NCBI GenBank assembly: GCA_017744605.1
Contig: JAGIAZ010000010.1
Span: forward strand, 26,920-90,919
DNA from: Sphingobium sp.
GTDB taxonomy: Bacteria; Pseudomonadota; Alphaproteobacteria; Sphingomonadales; Sphingomonadaceae
Direction of reading: 5' to 3'
DNA length: 64,000 bases
Part shown: piece by piece, positions 27,834 to 37,390 of the stretch
How the letters are laid out: each line of letters opens with the position of its first letter
Numbering within the stretch: position 1 is the first letter of the stretch
Position numbers and translations under genes: made by a program
The notes under the pieces: generated by a model
Databases searched by the model: none
What the model was told of the DNA's origin: nothing
The model's input: the letters and a program-made list of their open reading frames with translations, nothing else

Positions 27834-28907
27834 TCAGGGGATGATCCTGAACACATATTGGTAGCTGCTGGTCGTTCCGCCCGTCACGCCGGCGATCCGC
27901 ACCGTATAGCTCACATTCTGCTGCAGCCCGGTCACCTGCCACTGGAGACTGTTCGGTATGCCATAGCCGATATTGTCGGTGGCCTGGTTGGTGACGGGAA
28001 GGTCGCCGCTCGGCCCGGTCACCCGGATCGTCGCATTGGCGAAGCTCACATTGACATTGGCATAGCGGCTGGCGCTGCTCACGATTGCCGAGAAGGACAG
28101 GATGTCGGTCGGTCCGAAGTAGCGGATCGGGTAATCGCCCTGGGGATAGGCGATGAAGGACGGCACGCTCGCCGGTGGGGGCGGATCGACGTTGAAGTTG
28201 AAGACTTTCATGGTCGCGGCGTCGCTGCGGAAGCCGCTCGAATCCCGCACCGCCACGCGGCCATAGCTGGTCTTGCCGAGGAACGGATCGAGGATCCAGC
28301 GGCGATGGCCGATATTGGTCGAATAGCGCTCGTTCATCCAGCCCGCGAGCTTGTCGTCCTCGGTCGACCAGGGCAGGCTCGTGCCCCAGCCGCCGATCAG
28401 GTTGCCCGATCCTGCGCCCTGCGCGCCGGTGGCGGTGTAGCAGGTCCACGTCGTCGGCGGGGTGTGGTTCAGCGTCCGGTTGACCGCCTGCATCAGCGAG
28501 CTCTGGTCCATCTGGGCGTTCTCGGCGCTGCTGTAGGTGACCGCGGCGAGGCCGTGAAGGGCGCGCAACGCATTGAGGCGGTTCAGGAATTCCTGGCGGA
28601 CGCTGTCCTTGAGCGTGCCGGGATTACAGGACGCGACATCGGGCTGGACGTCGTAAAGCGCGGATACCTCGGTCCAGCTGGTCGGCGGAGGGCTCGAAGG
28701 GGGCGTGGGGGTCGGTGTCGGCGTGGGAGTCGGCGTCGGGGTCGGCGAGGGCGTCGACGTGACCGGGATGGTGACGTCGCCCGAGCTGCCGGCGCTGCCG
28801 CCATCGCTGCCGCAGGATGCGAGCGGCAGCGCGAACGCACCGATGACCAGCGCGAGCCGGGCCTTGCGCGAGGCGGGCAAGCCGGCGACGGCGACATGAT
28901 GGGACAT
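27834..28907 (-). CDS. CAP-domain (SCP/PR-1 type) lipoprotein
   Basis: A 357-residue protein starting MSHHVAVAGLPASRKARLAL with lipobox LASC (cysteine about residue 32). A Thr-Pro repeat (TPTPTPTPTPTPTP) forms a stalk near residues 55-70. The CAP domain follows: NRLNALRALHGLAAV, LNHTPPTTW, GSGNLIGGWG, and GWMNERYSTNIGHRRWILDP with the two histidines placed as in the family. A C-terminal beta domain ends the protein. An upstream ATG at 28940 is less likely. Substrate unknown. Confidence 0.8.
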   Translation of the reverse strand: MSHHVAVAGLPASRKARLALVIGAFALPLASCGSDGGSAGSSGDVTIPVTSTPSPTPTPTPTPTPTPTPPSSPPPTSWTEVSALYDVQPDVASCNPGTLKDSVRQEFLNRLNALRALHGLAAVTYSSAENAQMDQSSLMQAVNRTLNHTPPTTWTCYTATGAQGAGSGNLIGGWGTSLPWSTEDDKLAGWMNERYSTNIGHRRWILDPFLGKTSYGRVAVRDSSGFRSDAATMKVFNFNVDPPPPASVPSFIAYPQGDYPIRYFGPTDILSFSAIVSSASRYANVNVSFANATIRVTGPSGDLPVTNQATDNIGYGIPNSLQWQVTGLQQNVSYTVRIAGVTGGTTSSYQYVFRIIP

Positions 28908-29035
28908 GCTCAGCTCCACTCTCCTGCACTCGCCCGCCATATTGGGCCGGTTCTATGATCATAAGGTAGACGAGTTCTGAACGCGCGTCGCCGCTTGCCG
29001 CTTCGGGAGGCCGCTTCGGCGATCGATGAGGCTGA

Positions 29036-29578
29036 TTAGCCCCGGCGGTAGATATATTCGTCGTCGCGGTGGTCGCCGACCATGAAATGATAGTCGCCGA
29101 CCTTGCTGAAACCCATCGCCCGATAGAAGCGCTGAGCCTTCAGATTGCCCGACCAGACGCCGAGCCACTGCGGCCCGGGATAGATTTCCGCAATCCAGTC
29201 GAGCGACAGGCGCAGCAAGTCGCGCCCGAGACCCATGCCCTGTGCGCTCTTGAGGATGTAGATCTGATAGAGTTCGCCCGATCCGGCGGTGACGTCCGGA
29301 TGCGGCAGCTTGCAGGGGCCGCAATGGGCGTAGGCAAGGAGCGCGCCGTCCGCGTCTTCGCACACCCATGTTGCGTGGGCGGGGTCGGTAATTTCGCTCG
29401 TCGCCTTGGCGGGCGAATACGTCTCGGTCTCGAACCGCGCGAGATCGGCGGGCGGATAGGGGATGCCGAAGCCCTCGATGAAGGTCTCGCGAAAGGTGGC
29501 CAGCTTCAGCGCGGCAAGCGCGACGGCATCGTCCGGCCCTGCGCGACGAATGGCGGGCCCGGTCGCCTCAGCCGGCAT
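29036..29578 (-). CDS. GNAT family acetyltransferase
   Basis: A 180-residue N-acetyltransferase starting MPAEATGPAIRRAGPDDA. The acetyl-CoA motif A is IYILKSAQGMGLGRDLLRL (Q-x-x-G-x-G), followed by LGVWSGNLKAQRFYRAMGF, the usual GNAT C-terminal NxxAxxFYxxxGF. The substrate is unknown. Its start lies inside the end of the bioC frame (11-bp overlap), so the two are co-translated. Confidence 0.85.
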   Translation of the reverse strand: MPAEATGPAIRRAGPDDAVALAALKLATFRETFIEGFGIPYPPADLARFETETYSPAKATSEITDPAHATWVCEDADGALLAYAHCGPCKLPHPDVTAGSGELYQIYILKSAQGMGLGRDLLRLSLDWIAEIYPGPQWLGVWSGNLKAQRFYRAMGFSKVGDYHFMVGDHRDDEYIYRRG

Positions 29579-30350
29579 GGGTGATCCGCCCGTAGAGCAC
29601 ATGGTAGCTGGTTTCGCCTCCGGCTTCGTCGAAAGCGCCGATCACCCGGCGCAGGGCTGCGGGGCCGAGCGGTCTGTACCCGTCGCGGGGAAGCTGAGCG
29701 CCGATTCCGCGGAAATGGCGAATGAGCGCCGCGCCGCCGCGTTCGGGCAGGGCGTGATGCTCGTCGCATGCGAAGGCGTCGGCATAAGGCGCAAGCAGCG
29801 CCTGCAATGCCGCGAGCGTCGGATAGTCGGTGATCCCGGCGGACAGGCCGCAACGTTCATGGGCCGCGCGCCAGCTTGCGAAGCTCTCCGCGCCCATGGT
29901 TGCGAAATAGAGGCTCGCGCCGGGACGCAGCAAGGCGTGCAGCCGGGCGATTGCCGCGCCCATGTCGTCGAACCACTGGAAGGCGAGGCTGGAGAGGATG
30001 AGGTCGAACCAACGGCCCTCGAAGGCCGGCTCCTCGCCATCCATTGCGAGCAACTGGCTGGCGGCGCCGCGCCGGTCCGCGACGGTCAGCATGTCGGGCG
30101 CGAGGTCGGTGGCAATCAGTGTCGCGCGCGGCCAGCGCAGGCGGATTTCCTGGGTCAGGAGCCCTGTCCCGCAGCCAATTTCGAGAATCTGCGCATGCTG
30201 TGGCAGCCGTTCGCGCGCGGCCATGGCGGCGAGATGCATGGCCACGTCGCGCTGCACGGCCGCACTGGCGTCATAGCGGGCGGCGGCGGCGCCGAACGCC
30301 GCGCCGATCTCCGCTTTCCGGTCCATGTCCGCCGTTCGAGTCATTCGCAT
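29568..30350 (-). CDS. bioC: BioC-like malonyl-ACP O-methyltransferase
   Basis: A 260-residue SAM methyltransferase. The N-terminal FGAAAARYDASAAVQRDVA is the BioC hallmark, and motif I is ILEIGCGTGLLTQEI, followed by IATDLAPDML and SSLAFQWFDD. BioC methylates malonyl-ACP at the entry of pimelate synthesis for biotin. No other biotin gene is near, so the role rests on the N-terminal signature. Start ATG at 30350, or MDRKAEIG at 30326. Confidence 0.75.
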   Translation of the reverse strand: MRMTRTADMDRKAEIGAAFGAAAARYDASAAVQRDVAMHLAAMAARERLPQHAQILEIGCGTGLLTQEIRLRWPRATLIATDLAPDMLTVADRRGAASQLLAMDGEEPAFEGRWFDLILSSLAFQWFDDMGAAIARLHALLRPGASLYFATMGAESFASWRAAHERCGLSAGITDYPTLAALQALLAPYADAFACDEHHALPERGGAALIRHFRGIGAQLPRDGYRPLGPAALRRVIGAFDEAGGETSYHVLYGRITHAG

Positions 30351-30411
30351 CGCCGCGCCTTTGCCATGGGGCGGGGCTGGACGTCACGCCAAAACGGGAT
30401 AGGGACGGGGC

Positions 30412-31632
30412 ATGACCGACGACAGCAATCGCATCGACGCACTTGATTTCCTCCGCGGCATTGCGGTGATGGGCATATTGCTCGCCAATATGGTGGCGAT
30501 CGGCCTTCCGTCCGCCGCGCAACTCAACCCCTTCACGCTGGGCACGGATGGTCCGCTGGACCTTGCCGCCTGGGTTTTCAACCTCCTGCTCGTCGACGGC
30601 AAGTTTCGCGCGCTGTTCGCGATGATGTTCGGCGCATCGATGCTGCTCGTCATGGAATCCGCCGAGCTGGATGGGCGGGATGGCCTGGCTGCACATCGCA
30701 AACGCATGATCTGGCTGGCTGTTTTCGGCGTCGTGCATCATCTGCTGATCTGGTCCGGCGATATCCTGCTGCCGCTGGCGCTGGCCGGACTGGTGGCGTC
30801 GTCTCTGGCGGGGCGCGACACGCTGACGCTCGTCAAATGGGCGCTCGGTCTGCTCGCGCTGCAATGGGCGATCGATCTCGTGACGATATTGCCGCCTTTC
30901 AGTTTGCGCAGCGCGGCGCTTGCGCCCGGTGCGAGTGCGGACATCGTGGCCCGCTGGCAGGCTCTTTCCGATTCGTTCGGGGGCGCGGGCAGTCATGCCG
31001 TCGCGGCCGATGTGGCGCTGCACCGCTCGGGCTATGGCGCGATCCTCTCGGCGCGCGCTAGCCTCTTCGGCGCCGATCTCATCAACATGGTGCGTTTCGT
31101 CCTGCCGGAACTGCTCGCCTTCATGGCGCTGGGCATGGCCATGCTGAAGGGCGGTTTCCTCTCGGCGCAGTGGCTCGGCGAACAATATCGCGCGACCTGG
31201 CGCCGCGCCTATCCGGTCGGCCTCCTTCCGATGGCGGGCCTTGCTGCCTGGGTGTTGATCTCCGGCGACCCTCTGGCGGCCGAAGCGGCCGGCTTCGGCT
31301 GGTCGCTGCCGCTGCGCCTGCCTTTGGCGGTCGCCCATGCTGCGCTCGCCCTGGGGCTGGCGATCCGGTTTCCGGACAATGCCCTGGTGGGCGCGGTGCG
31401 TGCGGTCGGCCGGCTGGCGCTGTCCAACTATCTGTTGTGCAGCCTTGTCGCGACGACAATGTTCTACGGTTATGGGGCGGGGCTTTTTGGCCGGCTCGAT
31501 CGCGCCGCGCTTCTCCTTTGCGGATTTGGCGGCTGGGCGATCATGCTGCTCTGGTCGGTGCTGTGGCGGCGCTACTGGCGCCAGGGTCCGGCGGAATGGC
31601 TGTGGCGACGGCTGGTGCGCGGAAAAGCCTGA
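30412..31632 (+). CDS. DUF418 family membrane protein
   Basis: A 406-residue inner-membrane protein with about 8-10 helices. It starts with the family signature RIDALDFLRGIAVMGILLANM and includes FALMFGASMLLV-like (FRALFAMMFGAS) and the C-terminal RLALSNYLLCSLVATTMFY. DUF418 proteins are related to acyltransferase-3 type membrane proteins (YeiB-like). Function unknown. Divergent from bioC. Confidence 0.85.
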   Translation: MTDDSNRIDALDFLRGIAVMGILLANMVAIGLPSAAQLNPFTLGTDGPLDLAAWVFNLLLVDGKFRALFAMMFGASMLLVMESAELDGRDGLAAHRKRMIWLAVFGVVHHLLIWSGDILLPLALAGLVASSLAGRDTLTLVKWALGLLALQWAIDLVTILPPFSLRSAALAPGASADIVARWQALSDSFGGAGSHAVAADVALHRSGYGAILSARASLFGADLINMVRFVLPELLAFMALGMAMLKGGFLSAQWLGEQYRATWRRAYPVGLLPMAGLAAWVLISGDPLAAEAAGFGWSLPLRLPLAVAHAALALGLAIRFPDNALVGAVRAVGRLALSNYLLCSLVATTMFYGYGAGLFGRLDRAALLLCGFGGWAIMLLWSVLWRRYWRQGPAEWLWRRLVRGKA

Positions 31633-31660
31633 AGCCAGGGAGCCTACGCGTGCGCAAAGA

Positions 31661-31693
31661 AAACGCCGGTCGAAATCTCGACCGGCGTTTCTC
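31661..31693. terminator. Bidirectional terminator
   Basis: AAACGCCGGTCGA and TCGACCGGCGTTT are perfect 13-bp arms around AATC, followed by TTCTC. Placed between the convergent DUF418 and PEP-CTERM genes. Confidence 0.85.
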
Positions 31694-31749
31694 GATTTCT
31701 CTATCCAGTCGCAGCGAAGCCCCACTCCGCCACGTTTGGAGGAAGGATC

Positions 31750-32376
31750 TTAGCTGAACGCGACGCGGACGCCCCGCGAGCGACGACGCATCGAGAAGCC
31801 GACCGCAGCAATGCCAGCGACCATCATGGCCCAGCTTGCCGGCTCCGGCACCGCGATATTGTCGATCTCGAACGAGTTCCCGCCCGATTCCAGCTTGAAG
31901 CCCGTGAACACTGCACCGCCCGCGGAGAACAGGCCGTTGGTGCCAGGGATAAGCTGGTTGCCGTTTGCGGGATTGGTGATGTCGGAGCCAGTAATGGAGA
32001 AACCGCCCACCGGGCCGCCGACATAATACAGCGTCAGCGTGTTGTAGGTATCAACCGAGCCCCACTCGAAGGAAAATGAAGTCACGGGCGTGCCGAAAGT
32101 GAACACCGCGCTGCCGCCACCGACGACCGCCAGATAATTCGTGCCGGTCGGAACCGAATTGGGAAGGGTAGCGCCATCGTTATCGCTCGGGGGCGATTTG
32201 ATCAGGGCGCCACCGGCGAGCGTGTAGCTCATCGTAGCCGGGCCATCAAAATCTTCGAGGATGGTCAAACCATTCGACGAGCCGAATTCAGCGAACGAAA
32301 AGGTAGGCGCGGCGTTGGCGCTCTGCGCGCCAAAGGTCATCACAGCAGCCGTGGCTGCAAGCAAAAGCTTCTTCAT
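31750..32376 (-). CDS. PEP-CTERM sorting domain protein
   Basis: A 208-residue exported protein starting MKKLLLAATAAVMTFGAQSA with signal cleavage near ANA-A. The C-terminal VPEPASWAMMVAGIAAVGFS plus RRRS is the PEP-CTERM tripartite sorting signal (PEP, membrane helix, arginines) in the PEPxxWAMM form found in sphingomonads. Beta-rich middle with GNQLIPGTNGLF. It should be processed by an exosortase and deposited at the surface or in exopolysaccharide. GGGAGA lies 8 nt before the start. Confidence 0.9.
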   Translation of the reverse strand: MKKLLLAATAAVMTFGAQSANAAPTFSFAEFGSSNGLTILEDFDGPATMSYTLAGGALIKSPPSDNDGATLPNSVPTGTNYLAVVGGGSAVFTFGTPVTSFSFEWGSVDTYNTLTLYYVGGPVGGFSITGSDITNPANGNQLIPGTNGLFSAGGAVFTGFKLESGGNSFEIDNIAVPEPASWAMMVAGIAAVGFSMRRRSRGVRVAFS

Positions 32377-32984
32377 TTGGTATCTCCCACAAAACCTTAG
32401 TCGCAGCTTCGACCGCAGCCCACACAGCCCACATCGAATTGCTGTCGGAACGATATGTTTTCGTGTTGCGGAATCCAACGAAAAATTCTGAATCGTGCGT
32501 TAAAGTTTGTGCCAGAATGGCATTGCCGTTCATTCAATGCATTGAAATCGTACAATTAAGTATGGTTAATGAAAGATTTCCAGATTTTCCGATCCGGCAA
32601 TCGGCTTTAACCATGAATGCCGGATTCCGCTGCGGAATCGGTGATTTTGGACCCATTCACCATATGAACTCACCTTGACCGAAACGCGGGTGCTTCGGAG
32701 TCGCGGCCCGCGCTGCGGCCCGATCGTCCCGTTCGGCAGATCGACCTTCTCGTCTTCCACCCTGCCGGCATCCGTGGGGTGTGACGGAAAGACCAGATAA
32801 TATATATTGTTAACGCAGATGCGGCAGGTAAGCGCCGAACCGGTCGATACGATCGGCTCTGGCCGCGATGGAAGGGCTCTCGAAGCGCTAAATTGCTTCG
32901 GGCTAAATCGCCTCTAGCGCCCAGAGCGCAGTTGCGGCATGCTTGTGCATCGCAGCATTTCACGCCGAGGACCGAGTATCCAAG
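32377..32984. other. 608-bp intergenic region with palindromes
   Basis: AT-richer than its surroundings, especially 32430-32600. A perfect 14-bp palindrome TTCAATGCATTGAA lies at 32533-32546, and GATTCCGC-T-GCGGAATC at 32623-32639 forms a hairpin. No supported gene: the small frames here lack family patterns. It must hold the divergent promoters of the PEP-CTERM gene and the LysR gene. Confidence 0.6.
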
Positions 32985-33863
32985 ATGCGCCGCCTGCCGC
33001 CCCTGACCGCCCTTGAAGCCTTCGTGCAGGTCGCGCGCACCGGTTCGGTCAAGGCCGCCGCGGAGGAACTGGCCTTGTCCGCCCCCGCGCTCAGCCGCCG
33101 GATCCAGGCGCTGGAGCGTTTTCTCGGCTTCTCCCTGTTCGACAGGCGCCACCAGCAGCTTGAGATCAACAAGCATGGCCAGCGCCTGCTGAGCGAGATC
33201 GCTCCGGCTCTCGACGCGCTCGGCGCCGCGATCGACGTTGCGACGAGCGGTGTGCGGTCGCTGCGCATCAGGCTGAGCGTGCTGCCGCTCTTCGCCAGCC
33301 AGCGCCTGTTCCCCCGCCTTGGCGAGCTGCGCAAGGCGCACCCCGAATTGCATCTCGACGTGGATACGAGTCCCAATCCCCTGGCGCGGCTGGGCGATGG
33401 CCTCGATGCCGCGATCGTGCTGGCGCGCGACGTCGATCCTTCGCTCTATGCGCGGGAGCTCGACCGGGACGAGGTCTATCTCATCGCGGCGCGGGCGCGC
33501 ACGGAAGGACCTCAGCAGATCCGCCGGCCGGAAGACATTGCCCGCGAGACCGTCCTCATCCATCGCGACATGGCGACGACCTTCGATGTGTGGAAGGCGG
33601 CGGTGGGATTGCCCGATCTCCAGCCTGCCTCGATCGATTATTATGATTCGGGCGCGTTGATGCTCGAGGCGGCGGCCCAGGGACTCGGCATCGCCGTGAT
33701 GCATGGCCGCCATTTCCATCACGCCCATGACGAGCGCATCGCGCGGCTCTTCGACCAGCATATCGAGAGTCCCTACCGATATTTTTTCGTCTGCCGAAAT
33801 CGCGCGCTTGAATCCCGCGCCGTCCGCATCTTCCATGACTGGCTGTTTCAGGCCGAAATCTGA
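32985..33863 (+). CDS. LysR-family transcriptional regulator (GcvA-like)
   Basis: A 292-residue regulator. The N-terminal helix-turn-helix is LTALEAFVQVARTGSVKAA through LSRRIQALERFLG, and the substrate-binding domain follows (LRIRLSVLPLFASQRLFPRL, then GLDAAIVLARD and AAAQGLGIAVMHG). The start at 32985 (MRRLPPLTALEAF) is the usual one. It resembles the GcvA branch. No divergent metabolic gene is close, so the target is unclear; the PEP-CTERM gene 600 bp upstream is a weak candidate. Confidence 0.88.
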   Translation: MRRLPPLTALEAFVQVARTGSVKAAAEELALSAPALSRRIQALERFLGFSLFDRRHQQLEINKHGQRLLSEIAPALDALGAAIDVATSGVRSLRIRLSVLPLFASQRLFPRLGELRKAHPELHLDVDTSPNPLARLGDGLDAAIVLARDVDPSLYARELDRDEVYLIAARARTEGPQQIRRPEDIARETVLIHRDMATTFDVWKAAVGLPDLQPASIDYYDSGALMLEAAAQGLGIAVMHGRHFHHAHDERIARLFDQHIESPYRYFFVCRNRALESRAVRIFHDWLFQAEI

Positions 33864-34048
33864 GCGCGCGTTTGTCGGCGCGGGCTGGGCCGGCCCGCCG
33901 GCGGGTTAACGCTATTTTTCCAATGCAGGTGCAAGGCTGGTGCCGTGAAGGACATGCCGCATTTGGCCCAGAGGGCACGCCGTTCGCGGCCGTTCACAGA
34001 AGCCTGCCCCGCCATCGTCGATCCGGCGCGCCAGGACAAAGCGGCGGC

Positions 34049-34411
34049 ATGAACCCTGAACGCGACATCGCGCCGCATGCAACCGGGCGCCTGCCCGACA
34101 GCGTGATGCGCGCGCTGATCGCGGCCGAGCTGGACCGCATCCGGCAAGTGCTGGAGGATATGGGCTTGCAGCTCTGCGGCGATCCGGAGGTCGTGCGCAG
34201 CCACATGAACGTGCTACAGTCGATCGACGAGATCTGCCAGCGTCACGAGAATCTGGCCCGCACCCTCCGCGCGCCGGACATGGTGAGCGAGGCCAATGCG
34301 ATCACGCTCGAGACGCTTCGCCTGCGCCTGCAGGGCGATATTCTCGAGCGGCTGGCCGAGCGGACCGTCGCGGGCGATCCCGCTGCCGGCGCGGCCTGCC
34401 ACGACATCTGA
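34049..34411 (+). CDS. Hypothetical helical protein, 120 residues
   Basis: Begins MNPERDIAPHATGRLPDSV and is almost entirely predicted helix (ALIAAELDRIRQVLEDMGLQ, HMNVLQSIDEICQRHENLAR, TLETLRLRLQGDILERLAE). No signal peptide or membrane segment. I do not recognise the family. An upstream extension to 33872 is open but its composition is non-coding-like. Confidence 0.6.
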   Translation: MNPERDIAPHATGRLPDSVMRALIAAELDRIRQVLEDMGLQLCGDPEVVRSHMNVLQSIDEICQRHENLARTLRAPDMVSEANAITLETLRLRLQGDILERLAERTVAGDPAAGAACHDI

Positions 34412-34564
34412 CGCCAGGGCCGGTTCGCCGCCCCGATAGCCGCCCGTTCTTGAACGGCGCAGGTTCCATCCACAGATTGCGTCATGCGGGAGCGGATTCG
34501 CTCTTTCCATCAACGGACTGTGTCACTACCATGACACGCCTGTAGCAGCTTGATGTGGGTGGCA

Positions 34565-35188
34565 ATGGCTCGGACGGACGGTACGGTTCTGGCGGAACGC
34601 AAGACGAGCGCCGGCGATTATGCCCGCTTCCTGCATGCCTGGATCCGCAAGCCCCGCCAGAACGGCTCCATCGTTCCCAGCAGTCCCTATCTCGGCCGGC
34701 TCATGGCCAGCCAGATCGATCCGGCGGGCGGCCGCGTCATGGAATTCGGCGGCGGCACCGGTGCGCTGACTCGCGAGATTCTCGCCACCAGCCTTCCCGT
34801 CGACCAGCTCGAGGTCGTCGAGATCGACGCGGACCTCGCGCGCGGCCTGCGCCGCTCGATGCCCGGCCTGCGCATCCTCGAGACCCCGGCCCAGGCGGTC
34901 GCGGGCCATGCCCTGGGCGGCGTCGGCGGCTATCAGTGCATCATCTCGGGGCTTCCGCTGCTCGCATTCAGCAAGCAATTGCAGCAGGATATCCTGTCCG
35001 AGGCCTTCCTGCTGCTGCGGCCCGGCGGCACCTTCGTGCAGTTCACTTATTCGCCGCGCCCGCCGCTTGCCCGCAGCGTCGCCCACGCACTCGATCTCGA
35101 GGTCAAGAAGATCGGGACCATCGTGCGCAACGTGCCTCCGGCCACGGTCTTCTCCTATTGCCGCGCCGGCGAACGCCAGCTGGCCTGA
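34565..35188 (+). CDS. PmtA-like phospholipid N-methyltransferase
   Basis: A 207-residue SAM methyltransferase. FLHAWIRKPRQNGSIVPSSP is the N-terminal hallmark of the PmtA family, and motif I is VMEFGGGTGALTREIL, followed by VVEIDADLA. The C-terminal SYCRAGERQ is also typical. It probably methylates phosphatidylethanolamine towards phosphatidylcholine at the inner membrane, though members are sometimes called rRNA dimethyltransferase-like. Starts at 34550 (TTG) and 34553 are alternatives. It ends about 40 bp before the riboswitch. Confidence 0.75.
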   Translation: MARTDGTVLAERKTSAGDYARFLHAWIRKPRQNGSIVPSSPYLGRLMASQIDPAGGRVMEFGGGTGALTREILATSLPVDQLEVVEIDADLARGLRRSMPGLRILETPAQAVAGHALGGVGGYQCIISGLPLLAFSKQLQQDILSEAFLLLRPGGTFVQFTYSPRPPLARSVAHALDLEVKKIGTIVRNVPPATVFSYCRAGERQLA

Positions 35189-35225
35189 ACCCCGCTTGAC
35201 CGGCCGCCCGACAGGGGTCTAGATT

Positions 35226-35405
35226 CATCGTCGTTACGGGTCCCCGCGCGAGCGGGGCGCAAAAGGGAAGTCCGGTGACAAGTCCGGCGCTGTTCCCGCA
35301 ACTGTAACCGGCGAGCCCTGCGCCACGATGCCACTGTTTTTCAAACGGGAAGGCGGCGCAAGGGCATTGACCCGGGAGCCAGGAGACCTGCCCGCTAACC
35401 GTCTG
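35226..35405 (+). promoter_or_regulatory. Cobalamin riboswitch
   Basis: The B12-box elements are all present in order: AAAAGGGAAGTCCGGTGACA, then CGCTGTTCCCGCAACTGTAA, GATGCCACTG, AACGGGAAGGC and GAGCCAGGAGACCTGCC. GC-rich helices flank the core. It lies in the leader of btuB (start at 35528); adenosylcobalamin binding should turn the operon off. A possible expression-platform hairpin follows near 35415-35450. Confidence 0.95.
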
Positions 35406-35527
35406 TCCTTCGCCCGGTCGGGAGGTGCCGGTCGAACGGGGTTCGTCCTCGCGTGACGGCATCAACCGGCGGCTTGCGCTGCGACGATGCGTCGCGGCGT
35501 CTGCTGCCCGTATGCGGGGCACGCGGC

Positions 35528-37390
35528 ATGGAACGACGAATTTCGATACCGATACTGGCGATGGCGGCGCTATGCGCGTCCGGCGCGCAGGCGCAGGACG
35601 TCACCGGGGGCGACATCGTCATCACCGCCACCGGCCTGCCGCAGGATCGCGACGAGACCGGCCAGGCCATCACCATCATCGACGCGAAGACCATCGAAAC
35701 CCGCCAGTCGGTCAGTCTTGCAGACCTGCTCGCGACCACGCCCTCGGTGCGGGTCAACAGCAATGGCAGCCTCGGCTCGGTGACCAGCCTGTCGTTGCGC
35801 GGCGCCGAAGCCGGGCAGACGGTGGTGCTGCTCGACGGCGTGCGCATCAACGATCCCAGCGGCACGAGCGGCGCGGTCGATTTCGGCAATCTGCTCATCG
35901 GCAATATCCGCCGCATCGAGGTGATGCGCGGCGCCAATGCCATTGCCTATGGCTCGGACGCCATCGGCGGCGTGGTCAATCTCTCGACTCGTGACGAACC
36001 GACGGACGGCGCCGGCTTTCGCGGCAGATTGGAGGGCGGTTACGCCGGCACGCTCAACGGCGCTGCGGATCTGGCTTGGGGGGCGGGGTCGTTATATGGC
36101 GATCTCGGCATCGCGGCCCTGCACACCAGGGGCATTAGCAGTGCCGCATCCCGTTTCGGCGCCACCGAGCGGGACGGGCTCGACAACATCACGGCCCATG
36201 GCCGCATCGAGGCCACTCTGTCGCCGGACGTGACGCTCGATCTGCGCGGCTATTTCGTCGACGCGGACCTCGCTTATGATAGCTTCTTCGGCACGCCGGC
36301 CGACAGCAACGACACCAGCCATTTCCGGCAGTTGACCGGCTATGCAGGCCTCCATGTCGGCACCGGCCCGCTCGAAAGCCGCCTGTCCCTGACCTGGCTC
36401 GGCAACCGGCGGGACTATCGCTCCATGCCGGGCACGCCGCCCGACTTCGGCTATCGCGGCACGCGCTGGCGCGCCGATTATGAGGGCGCGCTGACGTTCG
36501 GGCCGGCTGCGCGGCTGGTCCTCGGCCTGTCGCACGATGCGCCCGATTATCGCTTCTTCGGCTTCGGGTCGGACGAGACGCACAAGGCCGACATCGACAG
36601 CGCCTTCGGCATGGCGATCGTGAAGCCGCTCTCCGGCCTCACCCTGACCGGCGGCGTCCGTCACGATCGTCACAGCCAGTTCGGCGGCGTCACCACCTTC
36701 GGCGTCAATGCGAATTGGGGCCTGGGCGACGGACTGACGCACATTCGCTTCGCTTATGGCGAAGGCTTTCGCGCGCCCTCCCTCTACCAGCTCTACGACA
36801 GCTTCAGCGGCAATCGCGCCCTGCGGCCCGAGCGTTCGCACAGCGTCGATCTCGGCGTGGACCGCAGCTTCGCGGACGGGAAGGGGCATGTCGCGGTCAC
36901 GGCCTTCACGCGCGTCACGCGCAACCAGATCGATTATGACCTCACGACCTTCGCTTATGCCAATCTCGCGCGCACGACCGCACGCGGAATCGAGCTGTCG
37001 GTCGACTATGAGCCCGCCAAGGATTCGACGATTGCCTTGGCGTATAGCCTGATCGACACGCGCGACCGGACTCCGGCTTCAGCGGCCTTCGACCAGCATT
37101 TGTCGCGGCGCCCGGTGCACAGCCTGAGCCTGTCCCTCGATCGGCAGTGGGCCATCGGTCTGTCGACCGGCGCGACCATGAGGCTGGTCGGCCCGTCGCG
37201 CGATACGACGGCGCCATCGGGGCGGCTCAGCGGCTATGGCCTGCTCGACCTGCGTGCCGCCATGCCGCTCGGCAAGGGGGTCGAACTCTATGCCCGGCTC
37301 GATAATGCGCTCGATGAGCGTTACGAGACCAGCTATGGCTATTCGAGCTATGGCCGTGCCGCTTATGCCGGCGTCAGGATGACATTGTGA
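35528..37390 (+). CDS. btuB: TonB-dependent vitamin B12 receptor
   Basis: Outer-membrane cobalamin transporter of 620 residues. Signal peptide MERRISIPILAMAALCASGA cleaved near AQAQ; a TonB-box-like DIVITATG follows, then the plug (VVLLDGVRINDPSG, IEVMRGANAIAYGSDAIGGV) and a barrel ending in Tyr/Leu (GVRMTL). The cobalamin specificity rests on the riboswitch and the downstream BtuFCD genes. The start at 35528 is chosen over an upstream GTG. It overlaps btuF by 4 bp. Confidence 0.92.
   Translation: MERRISIPILAMAALCASGAQAQDVTGGDIVITATGLPQDRDETGQAITIIDAKTIETRQSVSLADLLATTPSVRVNSNGSLGSVTSLSLRGAEAGQTVVLLDGVRINDPSGTSGAVDFGNLLIGNIRRIEVMRGANAIAYGSDAIGGVVNLSTRDEPTDGAGFRGRLEGGYAGTLNGAADLAWGAGSLYGDLGIAALHTRGISSAASRFGATERDGLDNITAHGRIEATLSPDVTLDLRGYFVDADLAYDSFFGTPADSNDTSHFRQLTGYAGLHVGTGPLESRLSLTWLGNRRDYRSMPGTPPDFGYRGTRWRADYEGALTFGPAARLVLGLSHDAPDYRFFGFGSDETHKADIDSAFGMAIVKPLSGLTLTGGVRHDRHSQFGGVTTFGVNANWGLGDGLTHIRFAYGEGFRAPSLYQLYDSFSGNRALRPERSHSVDLGVDRSFADGKGHVAVTAFTRVTRNQIDYDLTTFAYANLARTTARGIELSVDYEPAKDSTIALAYSLIDTRDRTPASAAFDQHLSRRPVHSLSLSLDRQWAIGLSTGATMRLVGPSRDTTAPSGRLSGYGLLDLRAAMPLGKGVELYARLDNALDERYETSYGYSSYGRAAYAGVRMTL

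Noticed and set aside
28690..28750. Tandem GTCGGCGTGGGA-like repeats that could be a CRISPR or VNTR
   Set aside because: They encode the Thr-Pro stalk of the CAP lipoprotein; units are about 6 bp with no spacers.
32439..32678. Plus-strand frame of 79 codons in the PEP-CTERM/LysR spacer
   Set aside because: No ribosome-binding site or family pattern, AT-rich composition; treated as intergenic.
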